Shown piece by piece: positions 49,292-58,296 of a DNA stretch of 64,000 nucleotides. The notes under the pieces were generated by a model that was given only the letters and a program-made list of their open reading frames with translations, did not search any database and was not told the origin of the DNA. The position numbers and the translations under genes were made by a program. Location: assembly GCF_030269445.1 (NCBI RefSeq), contig NZ_BSTJ01000007.1, forward strand, positions 518,468 through 582,467. Reading direction: 5' to 3'. The number at the start of each line of letters is the position of its first letter. Position 1 is the stretch's first letter. The DNA is from Actinoallomurus iriomotensis. Its GTDB lineage: Bacteria > Actinomycetota > Actinomycetes > Streptosporangiales > Streptosporangiaceae.

Positions 49292-51116
49292 GACCAGCCT
49301 GACCGAGCGGCTCCTCTACGCCGCCGGTGTCATCGAGGCGGTCGGCAGCGTCGACGACGGCAGTACCCAGACCGACTCCCTGGCGCTCGAACGACGGCGC
49401 GGCATCACGATCAAGTCCGCCGTCGTGTCGTTCCGTCTCGGCGACGCCACGGTCAATCTGATCGACACGCCCGGCCACCCGGACTTCATCGCCGAGGTGG
49501 AGCGGGTGCTCTGCGTCCTCGACGGGGCCGTGCTCGTGGTCTCCGCCGTGGAGGGCGTGCAGGCGCAGACCCGCATCCTCATGCGCACCCTGCGTCGCCT
49601 GCGCATCCCCACGCTCGTCTTCGTGAACAAGGTCGACCGGCGGGGCGCGCGGTACGACGGCCTGCTGCGGGCGCTGGCCGAGCGGCTGACGCCCGCGATC
49701 GTGCCGATGGGCCGGGTGCGCGGCCTCGGCACACGCCACGCGGCCGTCACCCCGAACGGCCCGGCCGACGAGGACTTCCGCGCCGCGCTCGCCGACCTGC
49801 TCACCCGGCGCGACGACGACCTGCTCGCCGCGTACGTCGAGGACGAGACGGCGGTCACCCACGCCCGGCTCGGCGGGGCGCTCGCCGCCCAGGTGCGGCA
49901 GGGGCTGGCGCATCCGGTGTTCTTCGGTTCGGCGATCACCGGGACGGGCGTGGACGCGCTGACCGCCGGCATCCGCGACCTGCTGCCCCGGGCCGGAGGC
50001 GACCCGGACGGCCCGGTCTCGGGCACCGTCTTCAAGATCGAGCGGGGCGCGGCGGGGGAGCGGATCGCCTACGCGCGCCTGTTCAACGGCACCGTCCGGG
50101 TGCGGGACGCGCTGCGGTACGGCGACAAGAGAGAGTCGAAGGTGACCGCGCTCAGCGTCTTCGACCGCGGGAGGGCGGTGCCGCGCGGCCGCGCCGGACC
50201 GGGGGACATCGCCCGGCTGTGGGGGCTCGTCGGCGTCCGGATCGGCGACTCGCTGGGCGAACCACCGTCCGGCGACGCCACCGGTCACTTCGCGCCCCCG
50301 ACGCTGGAGACGGTGGTCGTGCCGCGCCGCCGGTCCGACCGGGGCGCGCTCCACGCCGCGCTCACCGAACTCGCCGAGCAGGACCCGCTGATCGGCCTCC
50401 GGCAGGACGACCTCCGCCAGGAGATCTCCGTGTCCCTCTACGGCGAGGTGCAGAAGGAGGTCATCCAGGCGACACTGGCCGGTGAGTTCGGCCTCGACGT
50501 GGAGTTCCGCGACACCACGACGATCTGCGTCGAGCGGCCCGCCGGCACCGGAGAGGCCGTGGCGGTCGGGCAGAAGGACGGCAACCCGTTCCTCGCCACG
50601 ATCGGGCTGCGCGTCGATCCGGCCCCGGCGGGCTCCGGCACGCGTTTCGGGCTGGAGGTCGAGCTCGGCTGCCTGCCGTACGCCTTCTTCGCCGCGGTCG
50701 AGGAGACCGTGCGCGCGACGCTGCGGCGGGGGCTGAGCGGCCGGCAGGTCGTCGACTGCACGGTGACCATGACCCGGGCGGGCTACTTCCCCCCGGCCAG
50801 CACCGCCGGCGACTTCCGCGGCCTGACGCCGTCGGTGCTGACGGCGGCGCTGCGGCGGGCCGGCACGGTCGTCTGCGAGCCGCTGCAGCGGTTCCACCTG
50901 GAGGTGCCCGAGGACACGTACGGCGGGCTCGCGCCGGTGCTGGCCCGGCTGGGCGCCGTGCCGCGCACCACCGACGTGCACGGCACGGTCCGTACGGTCG
51001 AGGGCGAGATCCCGGCGGCACGAGTGCACGAGCTCGAACGGCGGCTGCCGGGGCTGACCCACGGCGAGGGCCTGCTCGAGTGCGCCTTCGAGCGGTACGC
51101 GCCGATGCGCGGATGA
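49245..51116 (+). CDS. otrA: OtrA/Tet(M)-type ribosomal protection protein
   Basis: 623 residues; EF-G-like GTPase. G1 GILAHVDAGKTSLTERLL, G2 RRRGITIKSAVVSF, G3 NLIDTPGHPDFIAEVERVL, G4 VFVNKVDRRGA, and a C-terminal EF-G domain IV/V with EVQKEVIQATLAGEFG and PEDTYGGLAPVLARLG. The N-terminus is very close to Streptomyces OtrA, the oxytetracycline self-resistance protein. Such factors dislodge tetracyclines from the ribosome. Start GTG 49245 has only AAGGA 11 bases upstream, so initiation may rely on the leader. Confidence 0.92.
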   Translation: MTTLNLGILAHVDAGKTSLTERLLYAAGVIEAVGSVDDGSTQTDSLALERRRGITIKSAVVSFRLGDATVNLIDTPGHPDFIAEVERVLCVLDGAVLVVSAVEGVQAQTRILMRTLRRLRIPTLVFVNKVDRRGARYDGLLRALAERLTPAIVPMGRVRGLGTRHAAVTPNGPADEDFRAALADLLTRRDDDLLAAYVEDETAVTHARLGGALAAQVRQGLAHPVFFGSAITGTGVDALTAGIRDLLPRAGGDPDGPVSGTVFKIERGAAGERIAYARLFNGTVRVRDALRYGDKRESKVTALSVFDRGRAVPRGRAGPGDIARLWGLVGVRIGDSLGEPPSGDATGHFAPPTLETVVVPRRRSDRGALHAALTELAEQDPLIGLRQDDLRQEISVSLYGEVQKEVIQATLAGEFGLDVEFRDTTTICVERPAGTGEAVAVGQKDGNPFLATIGLRVDPAPAGSGTRFGLEVELGCLPYAFFAAVEETVRATLRRGLSGRQVVDCTVTMTRAGYFPPASTAGDFRGLTPSVLTAALRRAGTVVCEPLQRFHLEVPEDTYGGLAPVLARLGAVPRTTDVHGTVRTVEGEIPAARVHELERRLPGLTHGEGLLECAFERYAPMRG

Positions 51117-51127
51117 CCGGGACGCGG

Positions 51128-53809
51128 TCAGTCTTCGGCGAGGTGCGGCGTGGCCAGCGCGGCGAGCTCGGTGCGGTTCGTGACGCCGAGCTTGGCGTAG
51201 ACGTGGGACAGGTGGGTCTTGACCGTGCTGCGGCTCATGAACAGCCGCGCTCCGATGCCGGGGTTGCTGAGGCCCTCGGCGGCCAGCCGTACGACGCTGC
51301 GTTCGGCCGGGGTGAGCGCCGACCAGCCGCTCGACGGCCGCCGGCGCGGGCCGCGGGCGCGCCGGGCCCACTCGACCGCCGCGGGTACGTCGAGCGCACC
51401 GCCCTCGGCCCACGCGGCCGCGTACGCGGTCTCGCCCAGCGCCGCGCGCGGGCCCGGATCGGCGGGCACGGGGGCGAGGCCCATGTCGGTGCGCGCGCGG
51501 TCGCAGGCGGCGAACAGCCGGGTCGCCTCCGCGTGCGCCCCGGCCGCGACCGCGATCCGGGCGAGCGCGTCCAGACTCCCGACGCAGCCGAGCCACAGGC
51601 CGTGTTCCGCGCGCAACGCCAGGGCCTCGTGGTGCAGCCGCTCCGCGCCGGCCGGCTCGGCGAGGCGGGCCTGCCGTTCGAGCGCGTCGGCGATCACCCC
51701 GGGCATGCCGACCGCGCGGGCGACGGTGAGAGCGCGTTCGCAGGCGGACGCCGCGGCGGCGTCGTCCCCGGTGGCCTGGAGCGCGGCGGCGAGCCCGGTC
51801 AGGGTCTGCGGGGACAGGGCGGCCTCCTGACCGGCGCCGTCGCCGAGCCAGCTCGTCTCCGACCGGAACCAGGCGACCGCCTCATGCGGCCGGCCGGACC
51901 GCAGTTCGAGCTCGCCCATGGCCCGCGCCAGGCCGGGCACGAACGGCGGCCGCTCGGCGCCCTCGACCAGCCGGACCAGCGGGGCGAGGGCCGCACGCGC
52001 CTCGTCGAGGCGGCCGGCCGCCGTCTCCACGGTCGCCAGCACACTGGCGGCCGACCCGACGCGATGGTGGTCGGCGAGCGGGCGGGCCGTCCGTACCGCC
52101 TCGGCCGCGAGCGCGCGGGCCCGTTCGACGTCGCCGGTGTAGAGCGCCCCGCAGGCCCAGAACCCGAGCGTCGTCGAGGCGACACCGCGGTCTCCGCGCC
52201 GCAGCAGGCCCTCCGTCGCGGTCCGGAAGAGGTCCTCGGCCTCGTCGTGCTCGTCGCGCAGGTGCCGGATCATCCCCATGAGGGCGGTCGCGCCGTCGGC
52301 GACGAACTCCTCGCCGGACTCCCGCGCCTCGCTCCGCGCCGTCTCCGCCAGTTTCCAGGCGGTGTCGAAGTCTCCGAAGAACAGGCCGACGGCCCGGAGC
52401 AGCCGCGCCAGGCAGGCGGTCGCGACGTCACCGGCCTCGACCGCGATGTCCAGCGCCGTCGCCGCCGCGTCATGGTCCGGCCCGGCCGGGTGGGTCGTGT
52501 CGGCGACCAGCGCCAGGCCGGTCAGCAGGCGGGCCTGGAGCGCGGTGCGGTCGTCCGGCGCGCGGTCGACGGCCCGCCGCAGCAGTTCCAGGCCCTCGTG
52601 ACCGCGCCCGTTCAGGTGCCACAGCCAGGGCAGGCCCGCCAGGAGCAGACGGCCGCGTCCGGGATCGTCCCGGGACAGGCCCCACGCGGCGGCGGCGCAC
52701 AGGTTCTCGTGCTCGGCGCCGACGGCGGCGCGCCAGGCGTCCTTGTCGCGGGCCAGCAGGGGACGGACGTCGTCCGTCAGCGCCAGGTACGTGTCGAGGT
52801 GCCGGTCGCGGACCCGGTCGGCCTCCTCCGATGCCTCCAGCAGCGCCACGGCGTAGGCGCGGACCGTCTCGGGCATGCGGTACCGCGCGACGCTGCCTCG
52901 CGTGTCCGCGACGACCAGCGACTTGTCGACGAGCCGCCCCAGACCGGCCAGCACCGACATCCCGTCGAGCGGGCCGAACCCGCAGACCCCGCGCGCCGCG
53001 TCGAGCGTGAAACCTCCGTGGAAGGCCCCGAGACGGCGGAACAGGGTCCGGTCGTCCTCCTCCAGCAGGTCGTGGCTCCACGCCATCGACGCGGCGAGCG
53101 TCTGGTGCCGCGCCGCGACGCCGCGCGGGCCCCGTACGAGGAGGGAGAACCGGTCGTCCAGGCCCTGGAGGATCTCCCGGGCCGACAGAGTGCCGGACCA
53201 GGCCGCGGCGAGCTCGATGGCGAGCGGGATGCCGTCGAGCCGCGCGCAGGCGGTGCGCACCGCGTCCCGGTCCGGCGCCGGCACCGGTCCGGCGCGCTCC
53301 TCGAAGAGCGCGACCGCGTCCTCGGCGCCGAGCGGCGGAACGCGCCAGACGACCTCGCCCGGCAGGCGGAGCGGTTCGCGGCTCGTGGCCAGCACCGTCA
53401 CGCCGGGGCAGGCGCGCGTCAGCGCGGCGGCCAGCTCCGCGACGGCCTCGACGACGTGTTCGCAGTTGTCCAGGCACACGAGCATCCGGCGGTCGCCGAG
53501 CTGCCGGGCCAGCGAGGGGATCGCGTCCCGGTCCGCCGCCGGGAGGACCCCGGCGGCCGTCGCGACCAGCTCGGGAACGATGAGGGCGTCGGCCGTGGTC
53601 GTCAGATCCGCCCAGCAGACCCCGTCCGGCCGGCGTACGGCCTCCGTCGCCGCCGCCTCGATCGCCAGCCGGGTCTTGCCGCAGCCGCCCGGCCCGGCGA
53701 TGGTGACCAGCCGCGCGTCGCCCAGGGCGGCGGCGAGGGCGCGCAGCTCCGGTTCGCGGCCGACGAAGGTCGTCGGCGGAACCGGGAGGTCAGGTCGGAT
53801 CGCGGACAT
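51128..53809 (-). CDS. Large ATP-binding LuxR-family regulator
   Basis: 893 residues. N-terminal NB-ARC/AAA-type domain (TFVGREPELRALAAAL, Walker A TIAGPGGCGKTRLAIEA, Walker B-like MLVCLDNCEHVVEAV), a long helical repeat middle (TPR-like), and a C-terminal LuxR helix-turn-helix LTPAERSVVRLAAEGLSN and MSRSTVKTHLSHVYAKLG. Architecture of MalT/AfsR-like STAND regulators. Often pathway-specific or stress regulators. Divergent from the DHFR-fold gene at 53938 (128-bp gap), its nearest candidate target. Confidence 0.92.
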   Translation of the reverse strand: MSAIRPDLPVPPTTFVGREPELRALAAALGDARLVTIAGPGGCGKTRLAIEAAATEAVRRPDGVCWADLTTTADALIVPELVATAAGVLPAADRDAIPSLARQLGDRRMLVCLDNCEHVVEAVAELAAALTRACPGVTVLATSREPLRLPGEVVWRVPPLGAEDAVALFEERAGPVPAPDRDAVRTACARLDGIPLAIELAAAWSGTLSAREILQGLDDRFSLLVRGPRGVAARHQTLAASMAWSHDLLEEDDRTLFRRLGAFHGGFTLDAARGVCGFGPLDGMSVLAGLGRLVDKSLVVADTRGSVARYRMPETVRAYAVALLEASEEADRVRDRHLDTYLALTDDVRPLLARDKDAWRAAVGAEHENLCAAAAWGLSRDDPGRGRLLLAGLPWLWHLNGRGHEGLELLRRAVDRAPDDRTALQARLLTGLALVADTTHPAGPDHDAAATALDIAVEAGDVATACLARLLRAVGLFFGDFDTAWKLAETARSEARESGEEFVADGATALMGMIRHLRDEHDEAEDLFRTATEGLLRRGDRGVASTTLGFWACGALYTGDVERARALAAEAVRTARPLADHHRVGSAASVLATVETAAGRLDEARAALAPLVRLVEGAERPPFVPGLARAMGELELRSGRPHEAVAWFRSETSWLGDGAGQEAALSPQTLTGLAAALQATGDDAAAASACERALTVARAVGMPGVIADALERQARLAEPAGAERLHHEALALRAEHGLWLGCVGSLDALARIAVAAGAHAEATRLFAACDRARTDMGLAPVPADPGPRAALGETAYAAAWAEGGALDVPAAVEWARRARGPRRRPSSGWSALTPAERSVVRLAAEGLSNPGIGARLFMSRSTVKTHLSHVYAKLGVTNRTELAALATPHLAED

Positions 53810-53937
53810 CTCGGCACAGTCTGCCAGCCGCCCTCACCCACCCGGGCTCCCGGCATCGGCCAGGTGGCCGATGTTCCGCGTCGCGCGCTCCGCCAGCATT
53901 GAACACGTCACCGAGAGAACACCTAAGGAGATTCGAA

Positions 53938-54525
53938 ATGGGCAAGGTCATCGCGAACATGTCGATGTCGCTGGACGGCTTCATCGCCGACCCCGCCGAC
54001 GGGATCGACGAGCTGTTCGGCTGGATGGGCAGCGGCGAGGTGGAGGTGCCCACCGCCGTGGAGTGGGCGACGTTCCGCATGTCGCCGGCGAGCGCGGCGT
54101 ACATGCGCGAGTCGATGGCGAGCGTCGGCGCCCTCGTGGCGGGCCGGCACCTGTTCGACATCACGCACGGCTGGGGCGGCACCCACCCGCTGGGCGTGCC
54201 GGTCGTCGTGGTCACCCACGAGCCGCCGGCCGACAAGCCGAACCCGGACACCTTCACCTTCGCCGACTCGGTCGAGAGCGCGGTGAAGGTCGCCCGCGAG
54301 GCCGCGGGCGACAAGAACGTCGTGATCGCCAGCGCGAAGATCGCCCAGCAGTGCCTCGACGCCGGGCTGCTGGACGCGATCCACGTCGACCTGGTGCCCG
54401 TGCTGCTCGGCACCGGCGTCCGGTGGTTCGAGAACCTCGCCACGGCGCCGGCCCGGCTGGAGGGCCCGGAGGTCATCGAGGGACAGGGCGTGACCCACCT
54501 GGCCTACAACGTCCGCCGGTCCTGA
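53938..54525 (+). CDS. RibD C-terminal/DHFR-fold protein (dihydrofolate reductase-like)
   Basis: 195 residues from ATG 53938 (TAAGGAG upstream). N-terminal VIANMSMSLDGFIADPADG is typical of the RibD_C/YyaP group, which has a DHFR fold but acts on other substrates. Later VEWATFRMSPASAAYMRE, VVVTHEPPADKP and the C-terminal VHVDLVPVLLGTGVRWFENL fit. Not the housekeeping FolA, which is at 16875. Convergent with glgC across a strong terminator. Confidence 0.9.
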   Translation: MGKVIANMSMSLDGFIADPADGIDELFGWMGSGEVEVPTAVEWATFRMSPASAAYMRESMASVGALVAGRHLFDITHGWGGTHPLGVPVVVVTHEPPADKPNPDTFTFADSVESAVKVAREAAGDKNVVIASAKIAQQCLDAGLLDAIHVDLVPVLLGTGVRWFENLATAPARLEGPEVIEGQGVTHLAYNVRRS

Positions 54526-54534
54526 GCGTCCCGT

Positions 54535-54556
54535 GCCGGGGGCCGCGGCCCCCGGC
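54535..54556. terminator. Bidirectional hairpin terminator
   Basis: GCCGGGGGCC at 54535-54544 pairs with GGCCCCCGGC at 54547-54556 around a GC centre: a ten-bp GC stem between converging genes (DHFR-like stop 54525, glgC stop at 54558). Suited to ending transcription from both sides. Confidence 0.8.
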
Positions 54557-54557
54557 G

Positions 54558-55793
54558 TCAGCCCGGGATGATCTGGTTCTTCTCGATCACGCGGACGCCG
54601 TTCGGCGTGACGGTGAAGCGCTCCTGGTCCTCTTCCAGGTCCACGCCGATCCGCGCGCCGTCGGGGACGCTCACGTTCTTGTCGATGATGGCGTGCCGTA
54701 CGACGGCGCCGCGCCCGATCCGTACGCCGTCCATGAGGACCGAGTCGCACACCGACGCGCCGGAGTCCAGGTGGACGTCCGGCGACAGGATCGACCGCTC
54801 GGCCGTGCCGCCGGACAGGATCGCGCCGGGGGAGACCATCGAGTCGACCGCGTACCCGCGCCGGCCCTCCTCGTTGAAGACGAACTTGGCCGGCGGAAGC
54901 GGGTCGTGGCCCGAGAAGATCGGCCACCGCCGGTTGTAGAGGTTGAAGATCGGGTGCACCGAGATCAGGTCCATGTGCGCCTCGTAGAAGGCGTCCAGGG
55001 TGCCGACGTCGCGCCAGTAGCCCCGGTCACGGTCGGTGGAGCCGGGCACCTGGTTGTCGGCGAAGTCGTACACCTGCGCCTGCCCGGCCTCGACCAGCTT
55101 GGGGATGATGTCCCCGCCCACGTCGTGCCGGCTCGCGGTGTCCAGCGCGTCCCGCTTGACGATGTCGATGAGCACGCGGGTGTCGAAGACGTAGTTGCCC
55201 ATCGAGGCGTAGATCTGGTCGGGCGCGTCGGGCAGGCCGACGGCGTCCTTCGGCTTCTCCCGGAACGCCGCGACACCGCGCCCGTCGGGGCCGGTCTCGA
55301 TGACGCCGAACTGGTCCGCCAGCGACAGCGGCTGGCGGATCGCCGCGATCGTGACGCCCGCGCCGGACGCGATGTGCTGGTCGACCATCTGCCGCGGGTC
55401 CATGCGGTAGATGTGGTCGGCGCCGAACACCACGACGTGGTCGGGGCAGTCGTCCTCGATGAGGTTGAGGTTCTGCAGGATCGCGTCGGCCGAGCCGGAG
55501 AACCAGCGGGGGCCCAGCCGCTGCTGGGCCGGCACCGGGGTGACGTAGTTGCCCAGCAGGGTCGACATACGCCACGTACGGGAGATGTGCCGGTCGAGGC
55601 TGTGGCTCTTGTACTGCGTCAGCACCACGATGCGCAGGTAACCGGCGTTGGCCAGATTGGAGAGCACGAAGTCGATGAGCCGGTACATGCCGCCGAAGGG
55701 CACCGCCGGTTTGGCCCGGTCGGCCGTCAGCGGCAAGAGTCGCTTGCCCTCGCCACCCGCCAGCACCATGGAAAGGACCTGAGGCGTCGCCAT
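54558..55793 (-). CDS. glgC: Glucose-1-phosphate adenylyltransferase
   Basis: 411 residues. The nucleotidyltransferase signature [21 protein letters not shown], the substrate loop [29 protein letters not shown] and the C-terminal left-handed helix with repeated hexapeptides ([18 protein letters not shown]) are all typical. Makes ADP-glucose from glucose-1-phosphate and ATP. Divergent from the GT4 synthase at 55865, the arrangement of mycobacterial glgC (Rv1213)/glgM (Rv1212c). It is allosterically regulated in relatives. Confidence 0.96.
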   Translation of the reverse strand: MATPQVLSMVLAGGEGKRLLPLTADRAKPAVPFGGMYRLIDFVLSNLANAGYLRIVVLTQYKSHSLDRHISRTWRMSTLLGNYVTPVPAQQRLGPRWFSGSADAILQNLNLIEDDCPDHVVVFGADHIYRMDPRQMVDQHIASGAGVTIAAIRQPLSLADQFGVIETGPDGRGVAAFREKPKDAVGLPDAPDQIYASMGNYVFDTRVLIDIVKRDALDTASRHDVGGDIIPKLVEAGQAQVYDFADNQVPGSTDRDRGYWRDVGTLDAFYEAHMDLISVHPIFNLYNRRWPIFSGHDPLPPAKFVFNEEGRRGYAVDSMVSPGAILSGGTAERSILSPDVHLDSGASVCDSVLMDGVRIGRGAVVRHAIIDKNVSVPDGARIGVDLEEDQERFTVTPNGVRVIEKNQIIPG

Positions 55794-55864
55794 GGAGTGA
55801 CCATAACCGCCCAGGTCACCCCCGGAACAGACGTGATGGGATCTTTCGCTCTACCCTACTGAGC

Positions 55865-57091
55865 ATGCGCGTCGATCTGCTCAGCCGTGAGTACCCGCCG
55901 GAGGTCTACGGCGGCGCCGGGGTGCACGTGGAGTACCTCGCGCGGGAGCTGCGCGCGCTCTGCGACGTCCGGGTGCACGCCTTCGGCGCCGAGCGCGACG
56001 AGCCGGGCGTCTCCAGCCACCGCGTTCCCGACGGCCTGGAGTCGGCCAACGCCGCACTTCAGGTGCTGGGCGTCGACCTGGAGATGGCCGCCGCCTGCGC
56101 CGGCGCGGACCTCGTCCACAGCCACACCTGGTACGCCAACCTGGCCGGACACGTCGCCAAGCTGCTGCACGGCGTCCCGCACGTCGTCACCACGCACAGC
56201 CTGGAGCCGCTGCGGCCGTGGAAGGCCGAGCAACTCGGCGGCGGGTACGCGATCTCCTCGTGGGCCGAGCGCACCGCCATCCTCGCCGCCGACGCGGTCG
56301 TCGCGGTCTCCGAGGGCATGCGCCGCGACGTGCTCGCCTGCTACCCGGAGGTCGACCCCGAGCGGGTCACCGTGCTGCACAACGGGATCGACACGGCGCA
56401 GTACGCGCCCGACCGCGGCACGGAGGTGCTGGAGCGGTTCGGCGTGGACCCCGGCCGGCCCTCGGTGGTGTTCGTGGGCCGGATCACCCGGCAGAAGGGG
56501 CTGCCGTACCTGCTGCGGGCGGCCCGGTCCTTCGACCCGTCCGTGCAGCTCGTGCTCTGCGCCGGAGCGCCGGACACCCCCGAGATCGCCGCCGAGGTCG
56601 ACGCGCTCGTCGACGGCCTCCGCCGCGAACGCGACGGAGTCGTGTGGATCGCGGAGATGCTGCCCCGCCCGCAGGTCGTCCAACTGCTCAGCCACGCGAG
56701 CGTGTTCGCCTGCCCGTCGATCTACGAGCCGATGGGCATCGTGAACCTGGAGGCGATGGCCTGCGAGGCGCCGGTCGTGGCCACCGCGACGGGCGGCATC
56801 CCCGAGGTCGTCGCCGACGGGGAGACCGGGCTGCTGGTGCCGATCGAGCAGGTCGCCGACGGTACGGGCCTGCCGGTCGACCCCGAGCGTTTCGTCGCCG
56901 ACCTGGCCGAGCGGGTCAACGCGTTGATCGCCTCGCCGGACCGCGCCGCGATGGGCCGGGCGGGCCGCCGCCGGGCGGTCGAGCACTTCTCCTGGGCGCG
57001 GATCGCCGAGCGCACCCGCGAGCTGTACGCCGGGCTCGTCGACCCGCCCTACTCGACCCGGGCTCTTGGCACGGCGGGCGACGGCGGGTAG
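55865..57091 (+). CDS. glgM: GT4-type glycogen synthase / maltose-1-phosphate synthase (GlgM-like)
   Basis: 408 residues. GT4 markers: N-terminal VDLLSREYPPEVYGGAGVHVE, C-terminal VVFVGRITRQKGLPYLLRAAR and EPMGIVNLEAMACEAPVVATATGG with EX7E-type glutamates. In mycobacteria the ortholog beside glgC is GlgM, which makes maltose-1-phosphate from ADP-glucose and glucose-1-phosphate; the name glgA for this group is older. Starts at ATG 55865; its 3' end overlaps the converging FAD-monooxygenase gene by 43 bp. Confidence 0.92.
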   Translation: MRVDLLSREYPPEVYGGAGVHVEYLARELRALCDVRVHAFGAERDEPGVSSHRVPDGLESANAALQVLGVDLEMAAACAGADLVHSHTWYANLAGHVAKLLHGVPHVVTTHSLEPLRPWKAEQLGGGYAISSWAERTAILAADAVVAVSEGMRRDVLACYPEVDPERVTVLHNGIDTAQYAPDRGTEVLERFGVDPGRPSVVFVGRITRQKGLPYLLRAARSFDPSVQLVLCAGAPDTPEIAAEVDALVDGLRRERDGVVWIAEMLPRPQVVQLLSHASVFACPSIYEPMGIVNLEAMACEAPVVATATGGIPEVVADGETGLLVPIEQVADGTGLPVDPERFVADLAERVNALIASPDRAAMGRAGRRRAVEHFSWARIAERTRELYAGLVDPPYSTRALGTAGDGG

Positions 57092-58296
57092 TCGTCGACC
57101 GTCATGGAGTTGTAGAGACGTGCGCTTCCGGTGGTGAGGCGGAGGAGCGCGCGGCCGGGGCCCGCGGGGAGGGCGGAGATCAGGCGGGCGCCCTGGGCCA
57201 GTCCGGACACGCCGAGGCGTGAGGTGGGGATCAGGGTCCTCGCGGCGCTCAGCGCGACCGCGCGGCTCGCGCGCACGTGGTCCGCCATCGCACGCTCGTA
57301 CGCGGGGAACGCGACCTCGTGGTCGCCGTCCGCCCGTGCCAGCTCCCCGGCGAGGACGTACGCGCCGACGACGGCGAGGGTGGTGCTGCCGCCGACGGCC
57401 GGGCCGGGGCAGTAGCCCGCGTCGCCGACGAGCGTCACCCTCCCCCGTGACCAGGTGTCCATGTGGAGCTGGCTGATCGAGTCGAAGTAGAACGCCGGGG
57501 TGCGGTCGAGCTCCTCCAGCCAGCGGTCCACGTCGGGGTGAAGGCCGGCGAACGCCTCGCGCAGCAGCTCCTTCTGCCGGGGAACGTCGCGGTGGTGGTG
57601 GTCGAGTTCGCGCTCGCTCCGGAACAGGAACAACGCCCGCGCGTCGCCGAGGTGCCGCGCGCCGTACATGCCGGCCGTGCGGCCGACGCCGACGTGCATG
57701 AGGAGTTCGCCGTCGAGGCCGGCGGTGTTGGGCAGGGACAGCACCCCGAAGTAGGCCCCGATATGGCTGCTGAAGCGAGACTCCTCGCCGAAGGTGAGGC
57801 GGCGCACGTTGGAGTGCAGCCCGTCCGCGCCGACGACGAGGTCGAAACGGCGCGGCGGGGCGTTCTCGAACCGCACCTCGCCGTCGGGCGAGATCGTGGT
57901 GATCGAGTCGTCGAAGACGTACTCGACGTCCTCGCGTGTGGCGTCGTAGTAGATCTCGCTCAGGTCGTCGCGCATGACCTCGACGTGCCGGTCGGAGGCG
58001 GCGCTGAAGATCTTGGAGAGGTCCGCCCGGACGGGACGCCGCGCGCCCTCCCGATGGACGGTCATCCGGTTCGTGCCGGTGGCCCGCTCCTCGACGCGCG
58101 GCAGCACGCCCATCTTCTCCGAGATGTTCATCGCGGGCCGGAAGAGATCGACCGCGTGGCCGCCGGTCTTGCGCAGACCCGACGCGCGCTCGACGACGGT
58201 GACGGAGAAGCCGTGCCGGGTGAGCCAGTACGCCAGCACCGGGCCGGCGATGCTGGCGCCGGAGACGAGAACCCGCTTGGCACCCCTCGTCCTCAT
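57049..58296 (-). CDS. FAD-dependent monooxygenase (PHBH-like)
   Basis: 415 residues from ATG 58296 (ATGA overlap with the hydrolase stop). FAD-binding GxGxxG-type VLVSGASIAGPVLAYWLTRHG, the conserved DG motif in VVGADGLHSNVRRLTF and the second FAD motif RVTLVGDAGYCPGPAVGGSTTLAV. Group A flavin hydroxylase, commonly oxidising aromatic or polyketide-like substrates. It is coupled to an alpha/beta-hydrolase gene and divergent from an AraC regulator. Confidence 0.93.
   Translation of the reverse strand: MRTRGAKRVLVSGASIAGPVLAYWLTRHGFSVTVVERASGLRKTGGHAVDLFRPAMNISEKMGVLPRVEERATGTNRMTVHREGARRPVRADLSKIFSAASDRHVEVMRDDLSEIYYDATREDVEYVFDDSITTISPDGEVRFENAPPRRFDLVVGADGLHSNVRRLTFGEESRFSSHIGAYFGVLSLPNTAGLDGELLMHVGVGRTAGMYGARHLGDARALFLFRSERELDHHHRDVPRQKELLREAFAGLHPDVDRWLEELDRTPAFYFDSISQLHMDTWSRGRVTLVGDAGYCPGPAVGGSTTLAVVGAYVLAGELARADGDHEVAFPAYERAMADHVRASRAVALSAARTLIPTSRLGVSGLAQGARLISALPAGPGRALLRLTTGSARLYNSMTVDDYPPSPAVPRARVE

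Noticed and set aside
51080..55862. Plus-strand open frames of about 940 and 995 codons opposite the LuxR regulator and glgC
   Set aside because: Shadows: composition is Arg/Gly/Pro-rich, and both overlap genes with strong motifs on the other strand or frame.
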